This document shows positions 7,701 through 13,910 of a stretch of 13,910 bases of DNA, in pieces. The number at the start of each line of letters is the position of its first letter. Positions within the stretch are counted from its first letter, which is position 1. The DNA is taken from positions 1 to 13,910 of the forward strand of contig JAISTN010000071.1 of NCBI GenBank assembly GCA_031272565.1, written 5' to 3'. A program made the position numbers and the translations under genes. The notes under the pieces were generated by a model. The model searched no databases and was not told the origin of the DNA. It saw only the letters and a program-made list of their open reading frames with translations. Source of the DNA: Bifidobacteriaceae bacterium (GTDB lineage: Bacteria; Actinomycetota; Actinomycetes; Actinomycetales; WQXJ01).

Positions 7701-10700
7701 GGCTTCGAGGGTGACGCGGTCACTGTGCACTTGCCGCCGGCTTTCCGCCAACTGGTGGGGGCCTACGCCGCGCGGCGCGGCGCCACCGACTTCATGGTGC
7801 TGGCGGCAGTGGCCTTTGCTCTGCTGGGCCGGCAAGGCCGGGCGGATGACATTGCGCTGGGTACGCCGGTGGCCGGGCGGACCCACCGGGCGGCTGAGCA
7901 CCTGGTGGGCATGCTGGTCAACACGTTGGTGCTGCGGGCCCAGCCCCGTCCGGACATGACCTTTGACGCCTTGGTGAACCAGGTGCGGAACGCTACCCTT
8001 GGGGCGCTGGAACACCAAGCCTATCCCTTTGATGAATTGGTGGACCAGGTGACCACGGGACGTGACCCGTCCCGCCATCCGCTGTTTGATGTCTCGTTCG
8101 CCCTGCGGAACTTTGACCCGGCCAGGCTGGTGCGGGGCGGCAGCGTGGCCCGGGAGGTACCCGTACGCCTGCCGGTGTCCAAGACTGACCTTAGCCTGAC
8201 TCTGACACCCACGGCCGATGGCGGCTACGACCTGGAAGTGGAATACCGCACCGACCTTTGGCGGCGGTCCACCGCCCAGGCGTTGGCGCAGCACTTCGCG
8301 GTGCTGGCGGCTCACGCGTTGGAGGCTCCAGAGACCGAATTGGGGCGGCTGTCAGTGTTGGATGAGGCCGAACGGGAGTTGGTGCTCAATGAGTTCAACC
8401 GGCCGGCCGCTGGCGGGGTTGGTGACGGAATGGCGGCCGATGTCGTCTCTGGGCCCGACAGTCCACCGGCGGCTCCGGCAGGGCACGGCGGCACCGTGAT
8501 TGGCGCCATCGCCGCCCAGGTGGTGGCCGACCCGGCAGCTACCGCCCTGCTGTGGCGCGGCCAGCCGATCAGCCGGGGCGAACTCTGGCGCCGGTCCAGC
8601 CACTTGGCCGCTGACCTGCGTAAAGGCGGCGTTGGCCGGGGCGATCGGGTGGCTTTACTGGCGCAGCGCGGCCCGGAGTTCGTGGTCGGCACGGTGGGCA
8701 TCATGCTGGCCGGGGCGGCCTTCGTGCCGCTTGACTCGGCTTGGCCCGCGGCCAGGTTGCAGAGCCTAGTGGCAGACGCTGCCCCCAAGGCGTTGGTGGT
8801 GTATGGCACCGCGCCGTTGACGGGCTTTGGTGGACTGGTCCTGGACCTGGGTGACCCGGCCCTGACCGCCGGGCCGGCCCCGTCCGTGACACCGGTCAAC
8901 CAACCGGACGACCCGATCTACTGCTTGTTCACCAGTGGTACCACCGGCCAGCCCAAGGCCGCGGTCATGCGGCACCGCGGGGTCCTGGCGGTCTGCCTGG
9001 ATCGGATGACCTGGGAGCTTTGTGCCGCCGAACCGCAGATCACGGGCTGGACCGTCACCAGCACCTTCGATATGTCAGCCCATCAAATGCTGGGTTCCTT
9101 GGTCCAGGGCGCCACCATGGCGTTGGCTGGACCCGATGATGTGGCCTCGCCGGGGGCTTTGGCCGCCTGGTTGTCCCAATCCGGTGTCACCTCCCTGGTT
9201 GAGGTGCCGGCCAAAGTTGCCGCCATGCTGGCAGAGGCCCCGGACTGCCTGAAGGCGCTCAAGGTCTTGCTACTTGGTGGTGAGGTCCTGGAACCGAACT
9301 TAGCCCGGCTGGTATTGGAGCGCGGCCCGGCTAGATTGTGCAACGCCTACGGGCCCACCGAAACGTCGATCTTCTCCTCCGGGCAGTGGGTGACCGACCC
9401 GGACGACATCACGCTTGGACCGCCGATGGCCGCCGCCCTGTACTACGTACTGGACGGCCTGGAACCCTGCGGTGTCACCATGCCCGGCGAGTTGTGCATC
9501 GGTGGCGACGTGGTGGGAGCGGGCTACCTTGGCCGGCCCGAACTGACCGCCCAACGCTTTGTGCCCAACCCGTACGGGCCCGGGGTGTTGTACCGCACCG
9601 GCGACCTGGCCCGCTGGCTGCCGGACGGTCGGGTTGACTTCCTAGGGCGGGTCGACCGGCAGATCAAGATCAGGGGCCTGCGGATTGAACCTGGCGAAAT
9701 CGAAGCCACCATCCAAGCCGTGCCGGGGATGGAGCAAGCCGCCGTGGTGCTCCACCGCCAGGGAGCAGACCAACTGTTGGTGGCCTATGTGGTGGGCAGC
9801 GCCGATGAGGCTGTGGTGCGCCAGCACTGCGCCGAACAGTTGCCGCGCTATATGGTGCCCAACGCGATTGTGTTCCTGGAGCGGTTACCCGTGACGGTGC
9901 GAGGCAAACTCGACCGGGCCGCCCTGGCGGCCCGGCAGCTGCCCCGGGCGCAGAGCGGCGGGCAGGCCCCGCGTGATGCCTTGGAGGCGGCGGTGGCCGG
10001 TGCTTTCGCCGAGGCCCTGGGTCACGCCGTGGGCGTGGAGGATGACTTCTTCGCGGCTGGCGGCCATTCGCTACGGGCCATGCGCCTGACCGCTCGATTG
10101 GCACAGCAGATTGACCGCCCAGTGGACCTGTTGGATGTCTTTACGCACCCCACTGTGGCTGGACTGGCCGGGCTGCTCAGGGAGCGGACCGAACAGGCGA
10201 CCAACCCAATCAAGCCGGCCGGTGGACCTGGCGCCTACCCGATGGCTGGCCCGCAGCGGCGGCTGTTCGCCCTCGACCAGATTGATGGCGGCGCCCCGGT
10301 TTACAACATGCCGGCCGCGGCCCGGCTGCCGGGCGGGGTGGACGCTGAGCGCTTGGAAACCGCCTTCGCTGCCCTGGTGAAGCGCCATGAGGTCCTGCGG
10401 ACGGGCTTCGAGGTGCGTGACGGCGAACCGTTCCAAGTGGTCTATCCGCCGCAGGCGGTGACCCCGAAGGTGGAGCTGCTGGATGATGCTGGAGCCACGC
10501 TGGAGCAGGTGGCCGCCCGCTTTGTGCGGCCGTTTGACCTGGCCGCGCCGCCTCTAGTCCGTCTCGGTTTGGTGTCAGCCGGCTTGCCGGACGGTTCTGG
10601 GGTGCCCGATGGCGTCCCGGTGCTACTGTTTGACGCCCACCACATTGTCTGTGACGGCTGGACCATGCGCCGTCTGGTGGTGGAACTCGCCGCCTTGTAT

Positions 10701-13700
10701 GAGGGCACGGAGCTACCGCCGGTGGCGGTGCACTACAAAGACTGGTCTCAGCACCAGGCCGGCCTGGACCTGTCCGCGGCAGCGGACTACTGGCTGGAGC
10801 AGTTCGCCGATGGCGGCCCCAAGGCCGGTCTGGTCACCGACTGGCCGCGGCCGGCACAGCAAGACTTCGCAGGTGCGACCATCACCACCACCCTGGACAT
10901 GGGGACGCGCCGCCGGCTGGGCGAGGCGGCGGCGGCCGGTGGGGCCACCGAGTACATGGTGGCCTTGGCAGCCTGGGCCGCCCTGCTGGCCCGCTACACC
11001 CGCAGCGAGGACGTGGCGGTTGGCACCGCGGTGGCCGGGCGGACCACCGCCGGCGCGCAAGACGTGGTGGGCATGCTGGTGGCTACCCTGGCGCTGCGCC
11101 TGCGGCCGGAAGGTGGGTTGACGTTTGCTGGCCTGGTCGAACAGGTCAGGGAAGTAGTGCTGGCCGCTCAGCGTTACCAGGACTATCCCTTTGAGGACTT
11201 GGTGGCGGCACTGGGGCCGGCCGTACGCGACACGGCGCGCAATCCGCTGTTCGACACCATGTTCGTGTTCGAGGCCGATCCGCCGTTGAGCTTTGTGTTG
11301 GACGGCCAACCGGCACAGCCACTGGCCCTGACCCAGCCGATCGCCAAATTCGACCTCAGTTTGACCATGTTGGGCCGGGGGGACGGCTACGAACTTGGCC
11401 TGGAATACGCCACGTCCCTGTTTGGGCCGGTCACCGCTGCCCGCCTGCTGCACCACTACCAGGTGTTGTTGCAGGCCGCCCTGGCCAACCCGGACGCCAC
11501 CCTAGCGGAGCTGAGCGAGGTAGACGCCGCTGAGCGGTCTCAACTGCTGGAAGAGTTGGCTCCCGGGCCGAAAGGCCCTCCGGAAACCACTCTGGCCGCC
11601 CTATTCGGCGCCCAGGTGGCGGCCCGTCCGGAAGCCACAGCGGTGGTGGCCGATGACGCGACCTTGACCTACGGCGAACTGGACACCTGGGCGGCTGCCT
11701 TCGCTGCAGCCCTGGGCGAGGTGGGCGCAGGCGACCGGGTGGGCATCGCCCTGCCGCGGTCCGCCTGCCAGGTGGCGGCCATCTTGGGGGTGGTCAAGAC
11801 CGGGGCTGCCTGGCTGCCGCTGGAACCCAGCCTGCCCGCCGCGCGGCTGGCGGACTTGGTGTCGGACGCCCAGCCGGTGGCCGTAATCGGCGATGCGGCT
11901 GGCCCGGTGCGGCCGTTGCCGGGTGGTCGCCTGATCGACGCCTTCACAGTTGCCAGGACCGGGCGGTTCGTCGAGCGGGAACTCGACCCCGCAGCCGACC
12001 TGTACTGCCTGTACACCAGCGGTACCACCGGCAGGCCCAAGGGGGTAGTGGTGACCAACCGGGGCTTGGCCGCACTGCACCAAACCCACCGGGACTGGTT
12101 GGGCGTTGGGCCGCAGGACACGGTGCTGGGCTACGCCAGCCCGGCCTTTGACGCCTCGGTCTGGGAATTGGTGATGGCGCTGACCAACGGAGCCACCTTG
12201 CGCCTGGTGCCCCCTGGACGGACCGCCGACCTGGCGTGGCTGAACCAGTGCCTGGCCGCCGGGGTCACGGTTGCCACCTTGCCGCCGGCCATCTTGACCC
12301 GGTTGGACGTGGCGCCCTTGCGGCTGGTGATTTCGGCCGGCTCCGGCGCCCACCCGGTGGACCGCCTGGGCGGGCAGTTCGTCAACGCCTACGGCCCAAC
12401 CGAAACCACGGTCTGCACTACCCTGTGGCGCCGGCCGGAGGCGGACAGCGCGTGGCCCGTTCGCATCCCGATTGGCCGGCCGCTGCCGGGGACCACCGTC
12501 TACGTGGTGGATCAAGACTTGCGGTTGACCGGCCTGGGGCGGCCGGGCGAATTGCTGGCTGCCGGGCCGTCGTTGGCGCGGTGCTATCACGGCCAGCCGG
12601 AGTTGACCGGCCAGACCTTTGTCACCAACCCGTTTGGGCCGGGCCGCGTCTACCGGACTGGTGACCTGGTGCGCTGGAACCAGGCTGGCGAACTTGAGTT
12701 CCTGGGCCGGGTTGACCGGCAGTTGAAGATCAACGGCGTCAGAGTGGAACCCGGCCAAGTGGAGGCGATGCTGCGCCAGCAACCAGATGTTGAGGATGCC
12801 TATGTCACCGGCGTGGCGGCCGATGGCGCCCCGCCGGCGTTGGTGGCTTACGTGGTGGGAGCACCGGACCTGGAGCCGTTGGCATTGCGCACGGCCTTGG
12901 CGGGCGAACTGCCCGCAGCGGAGGTGCCAAGTGCGATAGTCGTCCTAGATGCCCTGCCGCTGAACGCCTCTGGCAAGGTTGACGAGGCTGCCTTGCCCAG
13001 GCCCGGGCGTGCCGAGGCAACGGCGAATGGCGAACTGGAAGGGCCCGCTGAGGTGGCCGTGGCGCAGGCCTTCGCCGCCGCTCTGGAACTGGACGCCGTA
13101 GGGCCGGAGTCTGATTTCTTTGCGTTGGGCGGCGATTCGATTGCGGCCATTAGCGTGGTGGGGGCGGTGCGCCAGGCTGGTTACGAGGTTAGCGTGGGCC
13201 AAGTCCTGTCAGCCCGGACCGTGCGGGCTTTGGCGGCGCTAGCCAAGGCGACCGGGCCGGCCGGTTTCGACATGGCTGTGGCCAGCGGACCGGAGTTCGC
13301 CTTGACGCCAATCCAGCAGCGCTTCTTTGCCCACCAGATGCCCCAGCCGAACCACTTCAATCAGCACGTCTGGTTGACAGGGGCGTTCGATCCTGCCGCG
13401 TTGCGGGCGGCCCTGGCCGCCGTGGTTGAGCGGCATGACCTGTTGCGGGCCGGTTTCACGCCGGCTGGTGGGCGGATTGAGCCCGCGGGATCGGTTGAAC
13501 TGCCGCTGACTGTACTGGAACCAGGTGCTTCGCAAGACCAGGTGGCTCAAGCTGCGGCGCGGCTGCAGGGCAGCTTGGACCTGACCTGCCCGCCACTGCT
13601 GGCGGCCCTGTTGGTGCCCGGCGGAGCTAGGTCTGCCGCCGGAGAACTGGCCGCTGACGAGCCGGAGGGCAGTGAGACAGCGGCCGCTGGGCCGGACGCC

Positions 13701-13910
13701 TTGTTGATGGTGGCCCACCACCTGGTTGTCGACGCGATCTCGTGGCGGGTGCTTGGGGAGGACTTGGACCTGGCTTACCGCCAGGCAGCCAAGGGTCGTG
13801 ATCCGGTTCTGGGTACCGGGACAGCGGCTTTTGGTGTTTGGACGGCCCGCCTGGAAGCGGCGGCCGCGGCCGGTGAGTTCGAACCTGAAGTCAAGTACTG
13901 GGTGGACTTG
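4755..13910 (+). CDS. Non-ribosomal peptide synthetase, half-C-A-T-C-A-T-C-A-T-E (protein 2, incomplete)
   Basis: The frame is open from ATG 4755 to the window edge, 3052 codons with no stop; the C-terminus lies outside. Domains by residue: C-terminal half of a condensation domain 11-188, A2 195-680, carrier 690-762 (Ser723), C2 776-1212, A3 1245-1728, carrier 1738-1812 (Ser1772), C3 1826-2265, A4 2277-2750, carrier 2760-2832 (Ser2795), and the start of an epimerization domain from 2846. It carries three extension modules. The first activates a substrate that probably lacks a standard alpha-amino group (no Asp235). The second is of unknown specificity. The third activates Phe and should convert it to D-Phe. 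C2 and C3 are ordinary LCL domains with intact HHxxxDG. It follows protein 1 by 44 bases, so an operon is likely. More modules or a thioesterase may follow. Confidence 0.97.
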   Translation, partial: MSNSTDAPTKTQLNIPLALLEGLAGQAGPMIPSGPDGLPLAALALSAALIQFSQDRTGFTIALTGSGETQAAAVDLDPDQPLGAGLASLAAGLAPIQAGAEPPEAWVTWDQPRPESAVGRLHLDWAVAGDQATVTLTGDDAIYESRQLTVWGWHLAELARSWRASPATPAGRLNLVSQAEWDAIGQVNDTAAPFSPLTIHGRVSQTVRRYPDSIALVDAQGQLTFAEMEAQANRLARRLQGSGIGRGQTVGLMPARGATLVIAMLGVLRSGAAFVPLSPAWPRERVDFVLADSGAAALLVGSPAFDFGPPGLLRVDLTEASTWEADAEPLEEATTPQDLCAVIYTSGTTGLPKGVRVRHDTIVNYGEFNHTEWPIEPSDVITQFAPFTFSTAILEITAPLFSGARLVCVADEVIADPRQFIGAMAANGVTIVLAPPEYARYLVPLPTLRILETGASPCPPELSAKFAGQLLHVNAYGLTEVAVPLVWHGAKDGQVPRRVPIGRPVPNTQVRVMRGDTDCGLYMPGEIRVTGISVSDGYVGHPDLQAERFIPWAGDGLMMRTGDIGWWNADGDIEYLGRADNQIKIRGQRVELEEVERLMASLPYVETAGAIARHEVTTNLTELTGFVVSMAPLDLKRLRQDLAARMTSAMVPSRLVQIETLPLTPNGKPDRKALATLAEEGEPPPEEPSLPSETERLVQQAFQEALGSPVEVTDSFFDRGGHSLTATWVINRLEELTGQRLALLDLFEAPTPAQLAARLTAGAAPAAQIASVGGPGDYPLTATQRRLCVIEGFGNAGVAYNIPALVELSAKADPVRVRQVYAQLVERHEGLRTSFPLVDGEPVQRIEASAPAELAVIDLTGTGPLDAQQAADLVTSFGRPFDLTRAPLARLALVRLSDGPDYILYDIHHLVADGTSIMTLLSEFAALYEGRELEPVLAQAKDYAAYLAAQDTAADQAYWLEQLASPPSPLDWPTDFPRPAVVGFEGDAVTVHLPPAFRQLVGAYAARRGATDFMVLAAVAFALLGRQGRADDIALGTPVAGRTHRAAEHLVGMLVNTLVLRAQPRPDMTFDALVNQVRNATLGALEHQAYPFDELVDQVTTGRDPSRHPLFDVSFALRNFDPARLVRGGSVAREVPVRLPVSKTDLSLTLTPTADGGYDLEVEYRTDLWRRSTAQALAQHFAVLAAHALEAPETELGRLSVLDEAERELVLNEFNRPAAGGVGDGMAADVVSGPDSPPAAPAGHGGTVIGAIAAQVVADPAATALLWRGQPISRGELWRRSSHLAADLRKGGVGRGDRVALLAQRGPEFVVGTVGIMLAGAAFVPLDSAWPAARLQSLVADAAPKALVVYGTAPLTGFGGLVLDLGDPALTAGPAPSVTPVNQPDDPIYCLFTSGTTGQPKAAVMRHRGVLAVCLDRMTWELCAAEPQITGWTVTSTFDMSAHQMLGSLVQGATMALAGPDDVASPGALAAWLSQSGVTSLVEVPAKVAAMLAEAPDCLKALKVLLLGGEVLEPNLARLVLERGPARLCNAYGPTETSIFSSGQWVTDPDDITLGPPMAAALYYVLDGLEPCGVTMPGELCIGGDVVGAGYLGRPELTAQRFVPNPYGPGVLYRTGDLARWLPDGRVDFLGRVDRQIKIRGLRIEPGEIEATIQAVPGMEQAAVVLHRQGADQLLVAYVVGSADEAVVRQHCAEQLPRYMVPNAIVFLERLPVTVRGKLDRAALAARQLPRAQSGGQAPRDALEAAVAGAFAEALGHAVGVEDDFFAAGGHSLRAMRLTARLAQQIDRPVDLLDVFTHPTVAGLAGLLRERTEQATNPIKPAGGPGAYPMAGPQRRLFALDQIDGGAPVYNMPAAARLPGGVDAERLETAFAALVKRHEVLRTGFEVRDGEPFQVVYPPQAVTPKVELLDDAGATLEQVAARFVRPFDLAAPPLVRLGLVSAGLPDGSGVPDGVPVLLFDAHHIVCDGWTMRRLVVELAALYEGTELPPVAVHYKDWSQHQAGLDLSAAADYWLEQFADGGPKAGLVTDWPRPAQQDFAGATITTTLDMGTRRRLGEAAAAGGATEYMVALAAWAALLARYTRSEDVAVGTAVAGRTTAGAQDVVGMLVATLALRLRPEGGLTFAGLVEQVREVVLAAQRYQDYPFEDLVAALGPAVRDTARNPLFDTMFVFEADPPLSFVLDGQPAQPLALTQPIAKFDLSLTMLGRGDGYELGLEYATSLFGPVTAARLLHHYQVLLQAALANPDATLAELSEVDAAERSQLLEELAPGPKGPPETTLAALFGAQVAARPEATAVVADDATLTYGELDTWAAAFAAALGEVGAGDRVGIALPRSACQVAAILGVVKTGAAWLPLEPSLPAARLADLVSDAQPVAVIGDAAGPVRPLPGGRLIDAFTVARTGRFVERELDPAADLYCLYTSGTTGRPKGVVVTNRGLAALHQTHRDWLGVGPQDTVLGYASPAFDASVWELVMALTNGATLRLVPPGRTADLAWLNQCLAAGVTVATLPPAILTRLDVAPLRLVISAGSGAHPVDRLGGQFVNAYGPTETTVCTTLWRRPEADSAWPVRIPIGRPLPGTTVYVVDQDLRLTGLGRPGELLAAGPSLARCYHGQPELTGQTFVTNPFGPGRVYRTGDLVRWNQAGELEFLGRVDRQLKINGVRVEPGQVEAMLRQQPDVEDAYVTGVAADGAPPALVAYVVGAPDLEPLALRTALAGELPAAEVPSAIVVLDALPLNASGKVDEAALPRPGRAEATANGELEGPAEVAVAQAFAAALELDAVGPESDFFALGGDSIAAISVVGAVRQAGYEVSVGQVLSARTVRALAALAKATGPAGFDMAVASGPEFALTPIQQRFFAHQMPQPNHFNQHVWLTGAFDPAALRAALAAVVERHDLLRAGFTPAGGRIEPAGSVELPLTVLEPGASQDQVAQAAARLQGSLDLTCPPLLAALLVPGGARSAAGELAADEPEGSETAAAGPDALLMVAHHLVVDAISWRVLGEDLDLAYRQAAKGRDPVLGTGTAAFGVWTARLEAAAAAGEFEPEVKYWVDL
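4785..5318 (+). other. C-terminal half of a condensation domain at the N-terminus of protein 2
   Basis: Residues about 11-188. There is no HHxxxDG motif and no N-terminal lobe. The segment IPLALLEGLAGQAG followed by an Ala/Leu helix and DRTGFTIALTGSGE corresponds to the start of the C-terminal lobe of C domains. The tail, LHLDWAVAGDQATVTLTG then WGWHLAELARSW and LVSQAEWDAI, corresponds to the last strand, last helix and exit linker. The GxFxNTLP segment between them seems deleted. The piece cannot catalyse condensation alone. It contains the strand and helix that the C-terminal domain of protein 1 appears to lack, so a complementing interface is possible. A vestigial relic is the plain alternative. 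Confidence 0.65.
5337..6794 (+). other. Adenylation domain A2, pocket without Asp235
   Basis: Residues about 195-680. Complete core motifs: YTSGTTGLPKG at 344-354, NAYGLTE at 474-480 (Leu for the usual Pro), RTGDIGWW from 560, GRADNQIKIRG from 577, and NGKPDR at 666-671 with Lys668. The A4 region reads FTFSTAILE where FDASVWE is usual, so the Asp that binds the alpha-amino group is Ser390. The pocket by eye is S390, T391, L394, L433, L451, T453, A475, V483, P484, K668. Loss of that Asp is known in domains that activate aryl acids, hydroxy or keto acids, or some beta-amino acids. I do not name the substrate. With conserved catalytic motifs the domain is probably active. Confidence 0.88.
6822..7040 (+). 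other. Peptidyl carrier domain T2 (protein 2)
   Basis: Residues about 690-762. FFDRGGHSL places the phosphopantetheine site at Ser723 (codon 6921-6923). GGHS is the usual context for carriers that feed an LCL condensation domain, and C2 follows about 14 residues later. Confidence 0.92.
7080..8390 (+). other. Condensation domain C2, LCL type (protein 2)
   Basis: Residues about 776-1212. Motifs: YPLTATQRRL near the start, AYNIP at 799-803, VERHEGLRTSF, intact HHLVADG at 908-914, GTPVAGRTH and VGMLVNTL from 1051, and RHPLFDVSF. These are LCL signatures (L-donor, or an achiral donor). It joins the unit on T2 to the residue on T3. Confidence 0.88.
8487..9938 (+). other. Adenylation domain A3, unrecognised code (protein 2)
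   Basis: Residues about 1245-1728. Motifs: FTSGTTGQPKAAV at 1392-1404, where the Gly after the Lys is Ala; FDMSAHQ at 1438-1444; NAYGPTE at 1530-1536; YRTGDL; GRVDRQIKIRG; and RGKLDR with Lys1718. The pocket by eye is D1439, M1440, H1443, V1482, L1506, G1508, A1531, I1539, F1540, K1718, that is DMHVLGAIFK. The amino-binding Asp is present, so an alpha-amino acid is expected, but I do not recognise the code. A longer Gly/Pro/Ala-rich linker (about 1213-1248) precedes it. Confidence 0.88.
9966..10190 (+). other. Peptidyl carrier domain T3 (protein 2)
   Basis: Residues about 1738-1812, with DDFFAAGGHSLRAM and the phosphopantetheine site at Ser1772 (codon 10068-10070). The GGHS context fits the LCL domain that follows. 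Confidence 0.92.
10230..11549 (+). other. Condensation domain C3, LCL type (protein 2)
   Basis: Residues about 1826-2265. Motifs: YPMAGPQRRLFAL, VYNMP at 1849-1853, VKRHEVLRTGF, intact HHIVCDGW at 1962-1969, GTAVAGRTT, VGMLVATL, YPFEDLV and ARNPLFDTMF. The LCL signatures match an L-configured donor from T3. It adds the Phe carried by T4. Confidence 0.88.
11583..13004 (+). other. Adenylation domain A4, phenylalanine code (protein 2)
   Basis: Residues about 2277-2750. Motifs: YTSGTTGRPKG at 2420-2430, FDASVWE at 2465-2471, NAYGPTE at 2544-2550, YRTGDL, GRVDRQLKING, and SGKVDE with Lys2741. The pocket by eye is D2466, A2467, W2470, T2508, I2526, A2528, A2545, V2553, C2554, K2741, that is DAWTIAAVCK. 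This is the classical phenylalanine code, one conservative change from gramicidin synthetase A. Phe is the confident prediction, and the epimerization domain downstream agrees with D-Phe. Confidence 0.92.
13032..13250 (+). other. Peptidyl carrier domain T4, epimerase-associated (protein 2)
   Basis: Residues about 2760-2832. FFALGGDSIAAI puts the phosphopantetheine site at Ser2795 (codon 13137-13139). GGDSI is the context known for carriers that precede epimerization domains, which matches the next domain. Confidence 0.92.
13290..13910 (+). other. Epimerization domain, N-terminal part (protein 2, cut by window edge)
   Basis: Residues 2846-3052 so far, about half of a usual E domain. LTPIQQRFF at 2850-2858, HFNQ at 2867-2870 and HHLVVDAISWRVLGEDL from 2988 are epimerization signatures, distinct from the C domains here. 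The motif ends DA rather than DG, which I believe occurs in other E domains. An acidic, Ala-rich insert of roughly 20 residues (about 2957-2979) precedes the HH strand. It should convert L-Phe on T4 to a D/L mixture from which a downstream DCL domain takes D-Phe. Confidence 0.88.

Noticed and set aside
1795..8560. A 17-base identical stretch at 1795-1811 and 8544-8560, and similar identities around each TSGTTG motif
   Set aside because: These encode shared conserved residues (ALLWRG; TSGTTG) with biased codons. They are too short to argue for recent module duplication or recombination.
11601..12782. Long minus-strand open frame (393 codons) antisense to A4, and many similar antisense frames elsewhere
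   Set aside because: The opposite strand carries a clear adenylation domain with all core motifs; long antisense frames are expected in high-GC coding DNA, and their residues look like His/Gly/Arg-rich shadows.

Overview
The window is almost wholly taken up by two long forward-strand non-ribosomal peptide synthetase (NRPS) genes. The DNA is strongly GC-rich throughout. The proteins are Ala/Gly/Pro-rich and there are many Ala/Pro linkers. This fits a high-GC actinobacterium, but no marker in the window fixes the genus, so the taxonomy is inference.

Layout. Positions 1-155 (minus strand) may hold the first 51 codons of a divergent gene with a GTG start and a strong ribosome binding site; its product is not recognised. 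Positions 156-330 form a short intergenic leader with two small inverted repeats and no convincing promoter. Positions 331-4710 encode NRPS protein 1 (1459 aa), ordered C-A-T-(Ala/Pro linker)-degenerate C. After 44 bases comes NRPS protein 2. It starts at 4755 with a good ribosome binding site and is open to the window edge (3052 codons, incomplete), ordered half-C-A-T-C-A-T-C-A-T-E(partial). The two genes look like one operon. No thioesterase, MbtH-like protein, phosphopantetheinyl transferase, transporter or regulator is visible; these would have to lie outside.

Chemistry read from the sequence. The four A domains have these ten-residue pocket codes, aligned by eye to gramicidin synthetase A: DALFFGAVVK (protein 1, loosely Tyr-like), STLLLTAVPK (protein 2, first; the amino-binding Asp is absent), DMHVLGAIFK (not recognised) and DAWTIAAVCK (the classical Phe code). 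The Phe module is followed by a GGDSI-type carrier and an epimerization domain, so it should supply D-Phe.

The most interesting features concern assembly order. The first C domain of protein 1 resembles D-donor (DCL) domains and is preceded by a short segment placed like a communication (COM) acceptor. It therefore expects a D-configured donor, yet no gene lies upstream on its strand within the window. At the protein 1/protein 2 junction there is a nearly complete but degenerate C domain (SHLVFDA motif, short C-terminus) at the end of protein 1, and only the C-terminal half of a C domain at the start of protein 2. Two models fit. In the first, gene order is assembly order and a condensation domain is shared across the protein junction. 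In the second, protein 2 is the starter (non-alpha-amino-acid first building block, vestigial C half, ending in D-Phe) and hands over to protein 1, whose terminal C-like domain could release or cyclise the product.
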